A stretch of 64,000 nucleotides of DNA, from the NCBI GenBank assembly GCA_028829895.1, contig CM054181.1, positions 105,969,860-106,033,859 on the forward strand, written 5' to 3'. Each line of letters starts with the position of its first letter. Within the stretch, counting starts at the first letter, position 1. A program made the position numbers and the translations under genes. This DNA comes from Sinotaia quadrata (Eukaryota > Mollusca > Gastropoda > Architaenioglossa > Viviparidae). Positions 11,905 to 24,022 of this stretch are shown one piece after another. Below the pieces are notes generated by a model, which saw only the letters and a program-made list of their open reading frames with translations, was not told the origin of the DNA and did no database searches.

Positions 11905-12390
11905 GGATTGGCGGGGAAAAAGTCACAGGAAAAAAGTCACAAGTTTTGCTAGGAAAAAAAGTAACAGGAAAAAAAGTCACAAGAAAAAATGTCACAGAAG
12001 ATAAATGACAGAAAAATATGTATGAATCTGACGTGTTATCACTAAACAAGTACGCATTAACACATCTAAGCAAGTATGAGTATCACATAAATAAATTAAA
12101 TTTAAAAAATAATTTTGCGTTCTTTTCATATCACGAGAAAAATCACAAAATAAAACTAAAATTAGTTTAAATGTTTACTACATGCAATAAGTTTGGGAAC
12201 TAAACTAAACATAAAATAAGACACCAATGCAATCATATGATTATAGCATTCAATGCAATATAAACATATTCAGATAGTTGTATGGTAGGTGAGTTTTATT
12301 AATATTGCATGCCACCGTTCACATTTATAGCTTATTAGAACGTTTTGATTAATTAGTACCATATTTAAACTTTACTCTTTCATTAAAGAG
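11905..12390 (+). mobile_element. dispersed repeat family B, copy B1
   Basis: Paired with 41346-42110. Begins with 'gcggggaaaaagtcacagg' and several GTCACA/GTAACA motifs in A-rich sequence. It continues through 'tgagtatcacataaataaat', 'ttttgcgttctttt', 'acatgcaataa', 'gttgtatggtaggtgagt' and 'catgccaccgttca'. It lacks about 200 bp present in B2 and ends against an (ATCC)n tract. No open frame; class unknown. Confidence 0.75.
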
Positions 12391-12438
12391 ATGGCATCCA
12401 TCCATCCATCCATCCATCCATCCATTCATCCATCCATT
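12391..12438. repeat. (ATCC)n tetranucleotide array
   Basis: About 11 ATCC units with one ATTC variant, abutting the 3' side of family B copy B1. Confidence 0.95.
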
Positions 12439-12693
12439 TAATGTACTATAATCTTAATCGGATCAATATAGTTATATTTAATTCTTGTAATGTTAAGATT
12501 TATAGAGACGTCAGTGAGTCAGCTTTAATGCATATTAAAAAGAAATATAGCTATTTCAGGAAATTAAGCGGCCTTATTCTTTTAGTTCTATTCAATCTAC
12601 TTTTGTTTGATGTGCATTGTTCTGTGGGTTTTTTTGTAGTTGTCTTGTTTCAATAAGTGGTTATTTAACCGTTCCCTTTTTGTTTCATCAGGA

Positions 12694-12885
12694 ACAAAGA
12701 TTCCTCTTGTCTGTTCGAGATGGGAGTGCGTGCCCTTGACAACTTTCTACGAGGAAATAGGTGGCGCTGTCACAAAGATGCGTATCCACGACCACAACAT
12801 ACCATCCCATCTGAACGGCATGTCTCCAAGCCAGTCAGCAAAGTGGGAGTAATGTGCTGTTGCTGTTGTAAATGAATACGCATGC
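12694..12885 (+). CDS. candidate exon with two open frames, unknown product
   Basis: A good acceptor (ccctttttgtttcatcag) ends at 12692 and is followed by GC-richer, non-repetitive sequence. Two forward frames are open. One ends at 12850 (includes KIPLVCSRWECVPLTTFYEE). The other runs to about 12870 (includes FEMGVRALDNFLRGNRWRC and ends in a cysteine run). I recognise neither peptide and cannot choose a frame. It could also be a non-coding exon or chance. Confidence 0.2.
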
Positions 12886-13449
12886 ACCTTCGGCCTCACA
12901 AGTTTTCTGCGCATACCAAGAATGGAAACAGATAAATTTTTCTTTTAAAATAAAAAAATATGATTTTCTTGACTTTGCATTATTTTATCTTGTCCGACAT
13001 TTCATTTATTTTCCCTTCAGTGAACCTTAGAGAAATCCTGTCACTAAAGCACTCCACCCTTGGTTGAATCTAAATAGCATTTCTATTTAATTATCAGGAA
13101 GGTGTTCCATTTGTCAGGTTTATAATATTTCTTTTATCATGAGAATGATGAATACGATGATGGTGATGACGACAACGACGATGATGATGATGACGACGGC
13201 GATGAATGTATGTCCAATATTTAAATACTGTCATTCTGTGCTCAAAATGAGATTCTTAAAATAAGAAATAAGTGTCTGAGCCTGGTGACATCGAATTATA
13301 TATTTTCCTTACTTATTAACCGTGCTTGATTCTGTATAATGACATATTTTCATTGTTATTTAAGCTATTGTTTTCAAATTCAAGCTTTTAAAATCTCACT
13401 TTTGTGTAGCCATGCATTTCATGAGAAGTATATTATTATACTATCATTA
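12886..13449. other. spacer with short GAT/GAC-rich tract
   Basis: An imperfect (GAT/GAC)n stretch lies at 13145-13205. The rest is AT-rich, and the 79-aa frame at 13339-13578 has no recognisable similarity. Confidence 0.6.
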
Positions 13450-14520
13450 CTATTTACCTTACGTCATCTAATAGTACTTTACCTCTGTTATTACGTCCAG
13501 TACTATCGTACTGAAGTTATTACCTTTAATACTACTATACTGTTGTTATTGCGACTAATACTATTCTATTGTTGTTAGTACGTTTAACACTATTTTACTA
13601 ATTTATTACGTCGAACACTACTGTAGTTATTACGTCTAACACTACTGGAATTATTACGGCTAATACTACCATATTGATGTTATTACACCTAATACTATAC
13701 TACTGTTATCATTACGTCTAACACTACTGGTATTATTACGTCTAATGCCAGTCTAGTACAAGTTGTCTTCTACTGAAAATTTTCATACAACCACCCTTCT
13801 TTTCTACAACGAATGCCTCTCTACAATTGTTACATGTCGTCTACTATTCCACTATTAGTATTGTAACCTCTACAATAACTAATGATACTCTTTTATTGCC
13901 TTTACAACATAGACATTTTTACTGTTATCTTCGCAACAACTCATAGTTTTTAACTATTAACTATACAACTAATACTAGTCTATATTATCTTTTCAACAAC
14001 TATACGTTTTATCTGTTGCCTTTACAAGTCTACTACTTTCCGTTACGTTTACGTCCTGTCTACTACCACAACTCCTACTACATTACTACCACTAAACCAC
14101 AACTGTTTCACTGAATTACAACTACTGCTCTGCTGCTATTATATGTCTGCTACCTCTTCTACTGCGCTACTACTAGTGCTACTATTAGCTCTATTGCTAT
14201 TGATGCTATTACTACTCTATTATAAGACTATTATTATCACCTCTTCTGATACTACTAGTCTAATAGTACTAATTACTGCTGTTATTAGTACTATTGCAGC
14301 TGCTTTATATCTACTATTAGCACTACTACTATTACTACTAATATTCCCATACTTCTATTATAATTATCATTGTAATTCTAGTACAACTGCTAAAACCATA
14401 CTAACAAGCATCTATTGCCACTATTAAGTATTAAAACTGTAGTAGTTCCACTACTATTATAAACACTACTCCCTACTAAAAGTACTTTTACTACACAATT
14501 ATCATTCTACCTCTTCTACG
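13450..14520. repeat. cryptically simple ACT/TTA-rich region
   Basis: About 1.07 kb. In the left part, the phrase 'ttattacgtctaa(c/t)actact' recurs about every 30 bp (13490-13745). The rest drifts into irregular ACT, CTA and TTA trinucleotide mixtures. The leucine-rich 94-aa frame at 14143-14427 is a by-product of this composition, not a membrane protein. Confidence 0.8.
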
Positions 14521-15098
14521 ACTACAATGACTGCTAATAAGGTATCTATATTTAGTTCCTAATATATATTTACATGACATTACACATTAGAATTGGTCGT
14601 GTTTCTTTTCAGTGTGCTGTGCGCTCGAAATGTAAATCTTCTTCTACTGCTCAAAGTTTTCTAACGTTCGACAGGTACATCTGTCATTAAAGATGTGTGG
14701 TTGTACCGCAGTTCGTGAATAGTTAAATCCAATCAAGCAAACTCGCTCTCATTCAGCAGCTAAGTATGATTTCAAATACATATCCCCTACTGCCCCTCTC
14801 CCCGTTTTTGTTTCTTCCCCTCCCCTCCCCTTTTTTTTTTTCTCTTTTGTCATATGCATACTTTTCATCTTTGCTGTGAGGCGATTGCTGCGGCAGGACG
14901 TGATGTTAAAGTGTTATGGCATATTGTCGACACCAACGTGAGATAATCGCTGCTCTCGGTGATCTAGTGCTGTATGTGATGAGCCAGCGAGGCAGAGAGT
15001 GAGATAGCGACTTCCCTTCCCACCCTTACCACAGTCCGTCTAGGGAGATCGATTGAAGTAGAATGGTAATCAATGTGAGACAAAATGAAAGTAGGGAG

Positions 15099-15110
<12 letters not shown>
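14521..15110. other. spacer with complex GC-richer block 14875-15045
   Basis: A C/T-rich stretch lies at 14790-14850. It is followed by about 170 bp of complex, GC-richer sequence (gcggcaggacgtgatg ... gagccagcgaggcag) that is not repetitive. A regulatory element is possible but unsupported. Confidence 0.4.

Positions 15111-15177
<67 letters not shown>
15111..15177. repeat. (GA)n microsatellite
   Basis: About 33 GA units, preceded by (AT)n at 15100-15110. The LSLS frames on the minus strand are artefacts. Confidence 0.97.
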
Positions 15178-15180
<3 letters not shown>

Positions 15181-15887
15181 GAAAATGATATGAGAAGTAC
15201 AGAAAGAAAGTGATACAGTCCAAAAAAAGTGAGAAGTTAGCAACTTCTGAGTACGTGCAAAATAAAATAATGCAATGACGAAATAATAAAATACAGAATA
15301 GCTATGCCAATGACAAAATGATAGCATACAAAACTATATCAGTGACGAAATAACAAAATACTAAATAACTATAACAATGACGAAATAACAAAATAACTAT
15401 ATAATCAACACAAAAAGCCAGTGACAAGTGAAAGGTAAATTTATAATTGCTTTGATTGTCTGAATGTAGACCGATAACAAAAATATTCTGAAGAAAAGAA
15501 AACAAAGAAAACAATTAAAGACAAATAAAATATCATTTAACAACTCCTCCCCCCTCGTTTAAATACTCTCATTTTTCTTTGTTTTATATTGTAGTCTGTC
15601 TTTCGGAAATGGGTGATACAGAATGGTTGATTGGTTTCTTTTATTTTAGATTAAATTTAATTCAATTTGCTAAATATACCATTATGTGAAGGTACTTTAT
15701 AAATTATAATTGATGTGTTATATTATACACACACGTAGAAATAAATCTAATAATGATTGTTTGGGGACGTTAAGGTTTAAGACGTCTTCGCCTTCAAATT
15801 AACATCGTCCTTGCCTACATGGACATATGCGTGGATGAATCTGTGCGCGTGAGTGAATGTGTAGATACATATTTAAATGCGTGTGCG

Positions 15888-15900
<13 letters not shown>
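15178..15900. other. spacer with degenerate 'caatgacgaaataa' repeat
   Basis: Between 15270 and 15395 the words 'atgacgaaataa' and 'agtgacgaaataacaaaata' recur three to four times at irregular spacing, a decayed minisatellite. The rest is AT-rich with no gene. Confidence 0.55.

Positions 15901-15934
<34 letters not shown>
15901..15934. repeat. (AT)n/(GT)n microsatellite
   Basis: Alternating AT (from about 15891) passes into about 15 GT units. Confidence 0.95.
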
Positions 15935-15937
<3 letters not shown>

Positions 15938-15948
15938 ATCTTTGTGGA

Positions 15949-16052
15949 TCATCATCACCACTACCACCACCATCATCATCACCACTACCACCACCATCAT
16001 CATCACCACCACCACCACCACCACCACCACCACCACCATCATCATCATCATA
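15949..16052. repeat. (CAC/CAT)n trinucleotide array
   Basis: ATC and CCA triplets are arranged in a higher-order pattern: two ATCATCACCACTACCACCACC blocks, then a pure CAC run, then ATC. It translates as poly-His or poly-Thr and is an artefact. Confidence 0.96.
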
Positions 16053-16902
16053 GTTTTTCAATATTTCAGTACGTTTAGAGGATTATTTACATTTTCGACT
16101 TTGGTTTTGATTGACAGAGACAATGTTTCGTCGTTTCTTGATGAAAACAACACATAAAACTATAAAGCAATGTGTTTGGGCATCATGTAATTTTTGTTCT
16201 CCACTCTGCCACACAACTCGCACCCTAGGAAAGTGTCGCCGTAGTGTGTGCTCTTTCTCTCCGGATTCGATCCGTCTCCCTTCTGTCGCAGTTCCGTTCA
16301 CCTGCGGGCCTCCATGTTATTACTCCTCACCTGTCCAATTCTCAGCAAAATGTACTATCACATCACCTCCATGCAACCATTTAGATTACAAAGATAAAAA
16401 TAAGTAAAATGCCACCTTATGGCTCTTTACATCTGTCTATATGAGGCATTAATCACCACGAAGGATGCGCGTAATGAAGACTGTCATACGAAAACTACCG
16501 CAGCAGAAGTTTACGGTAATTAGAAGAAACATTTCGAAAGTTGCTTGGGTAATTGAAGTACTAATTTATGCACTTCGTGTGTTTCCAAAAATCAATGTGA
16601 AAGAATGAAAGCGATAAACCTTCTTTCAAATTTATTACCATCAAACACACCCACTAAGAGACATTGATCACGTTCTATCTATCGCCTGGGCCACCTCCAA
16701 GAACAGTCACGTGGGTGCTCTGGCTAAGGTGCCGAGGGAGCTCAAATGTAAATGATCATTGCTTAGCATGGACATTTTTACGAAGTGTGTCCAAGATGTG
16801 CAAGCTCATACTAATCTCTTTCTGTTGGTATTATTTTTAAACGAAGAGAATAATTCTCGCATAATGCGCGTCGCTTGCGCATTTTCTTCTTTAAACAAAA
16901 CA
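16053..16902. other. unique spacer, moderately GC-rich 16200-16340
   Basis: Overlapping frames 16111-16407 (+) and 16083-16301 (-) have no recognisable similarity and conflict with each other. No repeats or RNA genes seen. Confidence 0.5.
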
Positions 16903-17600
16903 AAAACTCTTTCAATTGAATCACTTACTACATGTAAACAGACAAGTCACCTAAAAAAAAAAAAAAAAAAGAAGAAGAGAGAACTGTTTCGGTTGACTCA
17001 CTAACAGATAAAACACGACCGATTATAAAACATGTAATGCAGCTGAACCACTTAGCAAGCGTAAAGAGACAAGACAGCTAAACTGTTTCACTTAAATTAC
17101 TTTCTGTCAAGCGACAAGACAGATAAACTGTTTCAATTGAACCACGTTTTATCTGTCGTCTGTTTCGATTGAACCACTTTGTATCTGTCGAGCGACATAC
17201 AGGTAGAATGCTGCAACTGAACCACTTATTAAACGTCAAGAAACAAGAGAGCTTAACTGTTTAAAATGAATCGGTTTACAATTGAATCAATTACTAACTG
17301 TCAAGAGACAAAACAAGCAAACTGTTTCAATTCAGTCAACTGTCGAGCCACATAAAAGGAAACTTTTCAACTGAACCACTTACTAAGTGTCAAGAGCCAA
17401 GTCAGGTTAACTGTTTCAATTGAACCAATTACTAACTGTCAAGAGCCAAGCCAGCTAAACTGTTTCAATTGAACCAATTACTTAGTGTCAAGAGCCAAGT
17501 CAGGTAAACTGTTTCAATTGAACCAATTACTAAGTGTCAAGAGCCAAGACAGGTTAACTGTTTCATTTCAGTCACTTACTAACTGTCGAGTGACAAGAGG
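16903..17600. repeat. 49-bp minisatellite, diverged (~13 units)
   Basis: The best-preserved units (17390-17580) contain 'ctgtttcaattgaaccaatt' followed by ACTAAGTGTCAAGAGCCAAGYCAGGT. Older units to the left are diverged. An 18-base A-run at 16952-16970 interrupts the array. Each unit carries the self-complementary octamer TCAATTGA or a variant of it. Confidence 0.9.
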
Positions 17601-17997
17601 TAAAAAAAAAAAAAAATCGAAATGCATGGCCGAGGCATATCGAGCTGTTTTGTCAATCTCCAGTCTCCGGATAGAGCGAAAGGCGTTCCTCACGCTGGGC
17701 TGCAGAATTAACTCAGTCCAGGCACGTCACTGAATCTTGCTTTTAATATTTGCACAGGTGGATATGCAAAAGACAGTGTGATGACGCAACAAACTGTTTG
17801 AGACACGTTCGTGAAAAGGGCAAGGGATCTTAAGGCAGGAAAGAAATAAAAAGGCGAATTGTTTTTAAGTAATGTCGAAAATATTTTACACGTTTCAAAA
17901 TTAAACAGAAAAAGTAACAGTGAAACGAGGTAAAAAATGAATAGAAAGGAAAAGGTGTGGGGGGGGGGAGGGGAAGCTCAGAACAAGCGACATGTGT
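17601..17997. other. spacer with poly-A and poly-G tracts
   Basis: An A-run lies at 17602-17615 and a G-rich run at 17958-17974 (ten G, then GAGGGG). Sequence between 17620 and 17740 is complex, with no recognised gene. Confidence 0.55.
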
Positions 17998-18007
17998 ACA
18001 CACACAT

Positions 18008-18070
<63 letters not shown>
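17998..18070. repeat. (CA)n microsatellite
   Basis: About 33 CA units with an early ATG interruption. Confidence 0.97.
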
Positions 18071-18071
<1 letters not shown>

Positions 18072-19289
18072 CATACAAATACGTCACATACACAACTTTT
18101 TAAAAAATACTGTAAAGTAGCTATTAAATTTGTGGAACTCTAACGAAAACTTCAGGTTTAATGGCGACTGTTTCAGCAACTGTAGCATTAATGTCCCTAA
18201 CAACATTCAAAGAGACCAACAATTTATCAAAATGTAAACATCAATATCATTTTTTATTCATGAATAATGATAATAGCTTTCAAATAGTATATTCCAATAA
18301 GCAGAATTCAGGCAATTGTTTCAATGTTTATAAAAAATAATATCAGAGTAATATGAAAAGAAATTAGTACTATCACAGGAAATAAAAATATTATTATTTG
18401 AGGAGATTATAAAGGAACACACGATTACAATCAAAACATAATGACTAGAAGGAACTCAAAGTACAGAAACAACTGTAAACCTTCAGGGGAGAATTACTGC
18501 TACATTTCGCGATAATGAATAATATTTATGGGTTAAGGCGGTAACAATACTACCCATATATCAGATGTCACACCTGGTAATATAAAAGAAAAATAATTAC
18601 AAAAATATATGTGTTAAATTCTCTTTATGAAAATCAAACTTTAAAGAAGAAATAATACAATGCTACTTTTGTTTTCTTATCGTCCAACAGTTTAGACATA
18701 TAACGTTTTCAAACCACGAACCATGTGTTAATTTTGTTTGCGATTAACAGGCGATGCAACGAAACATGTCCAGAACAGTTCGCTGTTTTATTTTTTAATT
18801 TGTATTGCAAGAGCTGAAAGATGTCCGGAATTAAAGAGAAAATTTAAAAAGGTAATCATCTGCAGTGCGCTCTTAGGAGTGCTATTTATAGAGGAACATA
18901 TTAATGTAGAGTCATTATTAAAAATGCAGAAACCTTTCTAACATTTATGAGTAAGTTGTTCAGTTCGGTCGCAAACTGATTTGTCGAAATCACCAAGTTG
19001 TACATGAACTTTTGCTTTGCAGTGTTACGTACAATACAGTGCGATGGCAGTTATTGATGGGGACAATGGTGAGGGGGATATCAAACAATACCGTTCGTTC
19101 TCTATCCGATCCTCTCCACCCCACTAACCACTCTTTCGTCTAGCAAGAGGTACAAACACGTACAAACACTTACACTACGCACAATAGTACATATATTAAC
19201 GCGCACACACATACTCGAAATGTAAAACACACACGCATTAATATATATATGAAAACACCATCTAAAACGGACACAAAGAACGATTAAAT
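18071..19289. other. AT-rich unique spacer
   Basis: No tandem repeat or recognisable coding. The 67-aa frame at 18738-18941 has no similarity I can name. Confidence 0.55.
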
Positions 19290-19385
19290 ATTCATCACAC
19301 ATACACACACTCACACACACACACACACACTCACACACACACACACACTCACACACACACACACACACTCACACACACACACACA

Positions 19386-19441
<56 letters not shown>
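19290..19441. repeat. (CA)n with regular TCA interruptions
   Basis: CA runs are broken by TCACAC every 14-20 bp at first, then a pure CA stretch (19386-19439). This gives a quasi-periodic higher-order pattern. Confidence 0.95.
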
Positions 19442-19442
<1 letters not shown>

Positions 19443-19562
19443 CCACACACCACATAAATACGTCACAAACATGAATACGCTCACAGATTTATATACGCGC
19501 GTATACATGCACGCACAGTCATGTGCACTGTCGCGGAAATAGTCATAAACTCAAGCATACGC

Positions 19563-19880
19563 ACACGTCACACACAGAAGTAGAAGCACATGTACTTATC
19601 ACACACAGAAGTAGAAGCAAACACGCACGTCACACACAGAAGTAGAAGCACACATACTCATCACACACAGAAGTAGAAGCACACATACACATCACACACA
19701 GAAGTAGAAGCACACATACTCATCACACACAGAAGTAGAAGAACACATACTCATCACACACAGAAGTAGAAGCACACATACTCATCACACACAGAAGTAG
19801 AAGCACACATACTCATCACACACAGAAGTAGAAGCACACATACTCATCAAACACAGAAGTAGAGGCACACACGCACGTCG
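19563..19880. repeat. 31-bp minisatellite (~10 units)
   Basis: Unit phrase 'cacacagaagtagaagcaca' plus CATACTCATCA. Central units are nearly identical. Outer units carry 'cgcacgtc' variants. Confidence 0.95.
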
Positions 19881-20382
19881 ACACTAGTATCCGCACCCAC
19901 ATATTGATACATAACATGCTTACAAACGCACAACGTGTGCAAAAGTAGAAGCACGCGCGCGCACACACACACACACACACAGGCATAATCTAGTGTCCGT
20001 TTTCACGTAGTAACACACAGCTATAAACCCACACACAGACAGACAGTTGTTCATACATACGCGCACATTAGATCACGCAAAAGTACAGTAGCATTTAAAG
20101 TGTACGGTATCCCTACCCTCAAAGCGACGCTTTAATTGTCTAACATTTTATTTTTAAAGGGGCAGGCGGTCAGGTCAGAAGAAGTAAAATCTATATAAAT
20201 ATGAAACAAATTCAGTGTGTGTGATGGAAGGAGTTAATGTGGTCTTAGTCTTACTCAGAGTCGCACCGGGTCAGAGGTCAGACTGAAAGTATCAGTACTA
20301 TAATGCTCGAACTGACTTCAGTTTGTTTCTCTGTTTACTATTGTTGCTTTCTTTCTGACACCTCAGTGCCTGTGTCATATTT
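19881..20382. other. CA-rich spacer
   Basis: Short CG/CA tract at 19952-19982. The rest is complex and has no recognisable gene. Confidence 0.55.
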
Positions 20383-20645
20383 TACGTGTGCAACATAGGA
20401 AGATTATTCTCACGCTTGTAATATAATAAGATTATTCCCACGTTTGCAACATAGTAAGACTATTTTCACGTTAGCAACATAGTAAGACTATTTTCACGTT
20501 AGCAACATAGTAAGACTATTTTCACGTTAGCAACATAGTAAGACTATTTTCACGTTAGCAACATAGTAAGACTATTTTCACGTTAGCAACATAGTAAGAT
20601 TATTCCCACGTTTGCAACATAGTAAGACTATTTTCACGTTTGCTA
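20383..20645. repeat. 28-bp minisatellite (~9 units)
   Basis: Phrase 'aacatagtaagactatttt' plus CACGTTAGC. Four to five central units are identical, suggesting recent homogenisation. Edge units differ. Confidence 0.95.
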
Positions 20646-21664
20646 ATCATATATGTGCGTGAATATAGGAAGACTTGAACCTACGAACGCAATTACGTAA
20701 TTATACGCACGAATACGTTAAGTGTAAATGTACATAATACGTAAAAATTGTTGTCGTGCATATATCATTCATGTAAGTGAGGTATTTGTAATTTGCAATC
20801 ATGTCAATTGTACATTAATGCCGCAATGTAAACATGTATCTTTGCAAATCTGTCTGCTTGCATACAGTTATATGTGTGAAGACGTTATTTTGTAATGCAC
20901 GAATGTGTAGACATGAATAACTATGCGTGAATTTCAGAACGCACATCGTACATGTGTGTGAATATGTTTGCATATATAATTATAATTATAAATAGAAACG
21001 GAGCTTCCATGTCTGCATGCGTGAACGTTCCAGTACCGCAAACATATCAAAATGAGTGTCTGGTAAAATAATTATGTTCAAACAAATTTCTTAAACTGCG
21101 CCTGCGACCACGTGCGCTCAGAAATTTTCGACAAAAAAAAAACAAAAAAAAAACCTTTAACAGTTCAGGGTAAATGAGTGTGTGTGGGGGGAGTGTCCTT
21201 CACCCGTCTAATAAAATCTAACGAAATTAAAAATAAAAAGAAGATCCGAGCGTGAGCACATTTTGTAACCCGTTATTTATATAAACTAAACATTTCCACA
21301 TCGTTTCGTGTGCTTAATTCGACTTGTGGGCGTCATCAGCTTAATCAAAAAGTCCCACAATTTTATACTTCTGATGTCTATCCTACGTAATGGACCGTTT
21401 AAGAAAACAACACAAAAGAATCAATCAGCTCTGTTAATTGGCAGTTACTCTTGCTTCATGTGCATTGCAAGTCCGCCCACCAAATTTACCGAGTGAAACT
21501 CGTTTGAACCTGGTTTGGTTGTGAATCGTAAGTGCTTGAACTTCCGTCAGGGTGATATCGCATTTATCAGGACGAGTGCGGTAGATCTGGAAAGAAAAGC
21601 AAAAAATTGCGCGAACACTTGGTATACGTCATTTGAAGTGTTGAAGTAATAAATAACAGTAAAC
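20646..21664. other. AT-rich unique spacer
   Basis: Two A-runs lie at 21135-21154. Word usage is rich in ACGTA/TACGT near 20690-20760. The 62-aa frame at 21308-21496 is not recognisable. Confidence 0.55.
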
Positions 21665-21666
21665 AT

Positions 21667-21720
<54 letters not shown>
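21667..21720. repeat. (CA)n microsatellite
   Basis: 27 uninterrupted CA units. Confidence 0.97.
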
Positions 21721-21722
<2 letters not shown>

Positions 21723-21949
21723 CCCTCCTCCACGTTTGTTCGTTTTTTTGATTTAGTTTGGTTGTTTTTATTTCTTTTATAGTGGTGGTGATTTTTGTGG
21801 GTGTTAGTTTGATGGGTTTAAAATGGTGAGTGAGATTTCTAAGGGGATTTTGTTAAATGGAATTTATTCTTTTGAGATTGTAGTTTTAAAAAATACACAG
21901 TTTGTGCAATCTTTAGTTTTGTACATTTTTTCTACTCATTTTTCTTAAG

Positions 21950-22265
21950 AATACGTCTACAATCTCTGTCTTGTATGAACAACGTTCCAGCAAACCTTGC
22001 TTTATAAGAACACTTCTGCAACCATTGCCATTGTCTTGTAAGAACATCTCTAAAATTCCTGTCTTGTAAGAACACTCCTGCAATCCCTGTCTTCTAAAGA
22101 GACCCTGCAATCCCTATCTTCTAAAAAGACCCTGCAATCTCTGTCTTCTAAAAAGACCCTGCAATCCCTGTCCTTTAAGGACGCCTTGCATTTCCTGTCT
22201 TGTAAGAAAGCTCCTGCAAACTCCGCCATGTATAGGAACACTGTAATCCCTGTCTTGTAAGAACA
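21950..22265. repeat. 27-bp minisatellite (~11 units)
   Basis: Central units 'ctgtcttctaaaaagaccct' plus GCAATCC alternate with 'cttgtaagaacactcctgc' variants. The 27-bp unit keeps the minus strand open (LEDRDCRVF-like 9-mers). There is no evidence of expression. Confidence 0.92.
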
Positions 22266-23894
22266 ACACTCATTGGTTCTAGTGCTTGTAACAAATTGAA
22301 CCTTCAGTACTAGCACCTATACTCAGTTAGCCCCAGGTTCCTCCGCATAAAAACTCCGTTCACAGATGAACATGTAACGGGAACTCGAGCCAGGGATCAC
22401 GATGCCATTATCAAACACCATTGTTATTCCTTTGTATTCTAGCTGCTTCATAGTTCCTCTCGTTATTCAAACTGAAGACAACGGACTGTTAGAAAACTGT
22501 GATAATTTCCACAGATGTTCTTCGATCAGAGTAAATTCAAAGAAATCATAAAATAATTTTAGTAAATTTACCCTCATTTTATGATCTTAAGCAACTAAAG
22601 AATATTGTAGGTATCAGTAGAAAACGACTGATAGCAATGTGCTAGCAATTTATTACTGACATTTTATTTCAGTATGGTAACGATCATTTATCATTCGAGA
22701 AAAGTGTTTCCTATAAAAGAAAACATCTACATCAGAGTAGCAGTCAATGTCTCAATATTTTACGTACACATCATTTAAGACATATAATCAAACAATCATT
22801 ACGAGCAATCTAAGAGCTCTACCAACGAAAGATGTTCTTGGATTAGACAGGTATGGCAGAGTTCACAAATGCAGGTTTTCGTCCATCTAATACCATTTAG
22901 CTCTGGGATTCTCAGCAAGACACCTCTTAGTAATGACAAAGAATGGAAAGGCGTGTTCAGCATTAATTCCTCATAGCCTCAGGTGATTTTTCATTTCAGT
23001 ATTAGAATTGGTTCAGGCCAGGATGACGTCAATCCTAGCAATGGCGGTTTCACCTGTTACTCAACTTTAACACTAACCTGCACAAGATGGGCAGATTTAT
23101 AGTGCTGTGTACGCAGTCGTAATGATAAACTGGTTTTCGATGTCAGTCAGGTGTTAAGTTTTGCCTTTGATCATTTTTCATTTCTCAAACGTAATAACAC
23201 AAACTTACAAACATGAACATAGTTTATTCACATTCAGCGAAATAAATGGTAAAACAATTAACTGCATACGGAAAGGTTTCAAACAATAATTTATTTAAAG
23301 GCGTTGTCGCCATGAAAGGAACGTATGAATACAGAAGATTGGATGAAAAGAATATTCATGTTTTGACAAACAATACACAGTATCATTGCTTTTCCACTAA
23401 ATTATCCATGCGCAAGCAAATCTGTCGCTTCTGGGAGCTTCAACATTGATTGCCCTCCTAACCGATATGCCCAACGAAACGTTCTGATAAGCAACACACT
23501 ACTCTTGTTGTTATGATTGATCAGGATAGGGTTCCCAACTCTATTTTGCATATTCAATTTTAAATGTTCCATCTGATGACAGATGGTTAGCAGTTGGCCA
23601 GAAAGTTTGATAGTAGAAAGAATTATATGCTTAACCATATCAACATTAAAAGGCTATTCAGTTGACCTAAGGGCAGGGCTGCATCCAAGCTCTTTCATTC
23701 ACATAGTGGACTTCTGATCTACCATCTTAAAGACCCACCTCCCTTCCCTTCTTCAGTCAGGCCCACTTACGATCAATCTCATATCTCCCTACAGTACACC
23801 TATGCGTATTTACTATAATAGACTGGTTGGATTTCTGCTTGACCATGGTTCCCTGTCACGTAAACATGGTCAGACTTGCTGGAGAAAAATACCT
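22266..23894. other. unique spacer
   Basis: 1.6 kb of complex, repeat-free DNA, including a perfect TGACGTCA at 23034-23041. Frames 23246-23449 (+) and 23402-23638 (-) overlap and are unrecognised. It is the longest quiet stretch in the left half and could be intronic. Confidence 0.5.
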
Positions 23895-23908
23895 TAGTTA
23901 ACTAGCTA

Positions 23909-24022
23909 AACAAACAAACAAAGACGGGTTACAGTGATAAATTAGAAGGGCAGCCCAGAAGAGACAAACAAAACAAAGACGGGTTACAGAGATAAATTTA
24001 AAGGGCAGGCCAGAAGAGACCA
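23909..24022. repeat. ~54-bp tandem pair
   Basis: Two units share 'caaagacgggttacag' followed by GATAAATT and AGGGCAG, immediately left of the 28-bp array. Confidence 0.85.

Noticed and set aside
14143..14427. 94-aa leucine-rich plus frame suggesting a transmembrane peptide
   Set aside because: Arises from ACT/CTA-rich low-complexity DNA. No start context or conservation evidence.
19563..19880. 31-bp repeats considered as CRISPR
   Set aside because: Contiguous tandem units without unique spacers. Ordinary minisatellite.
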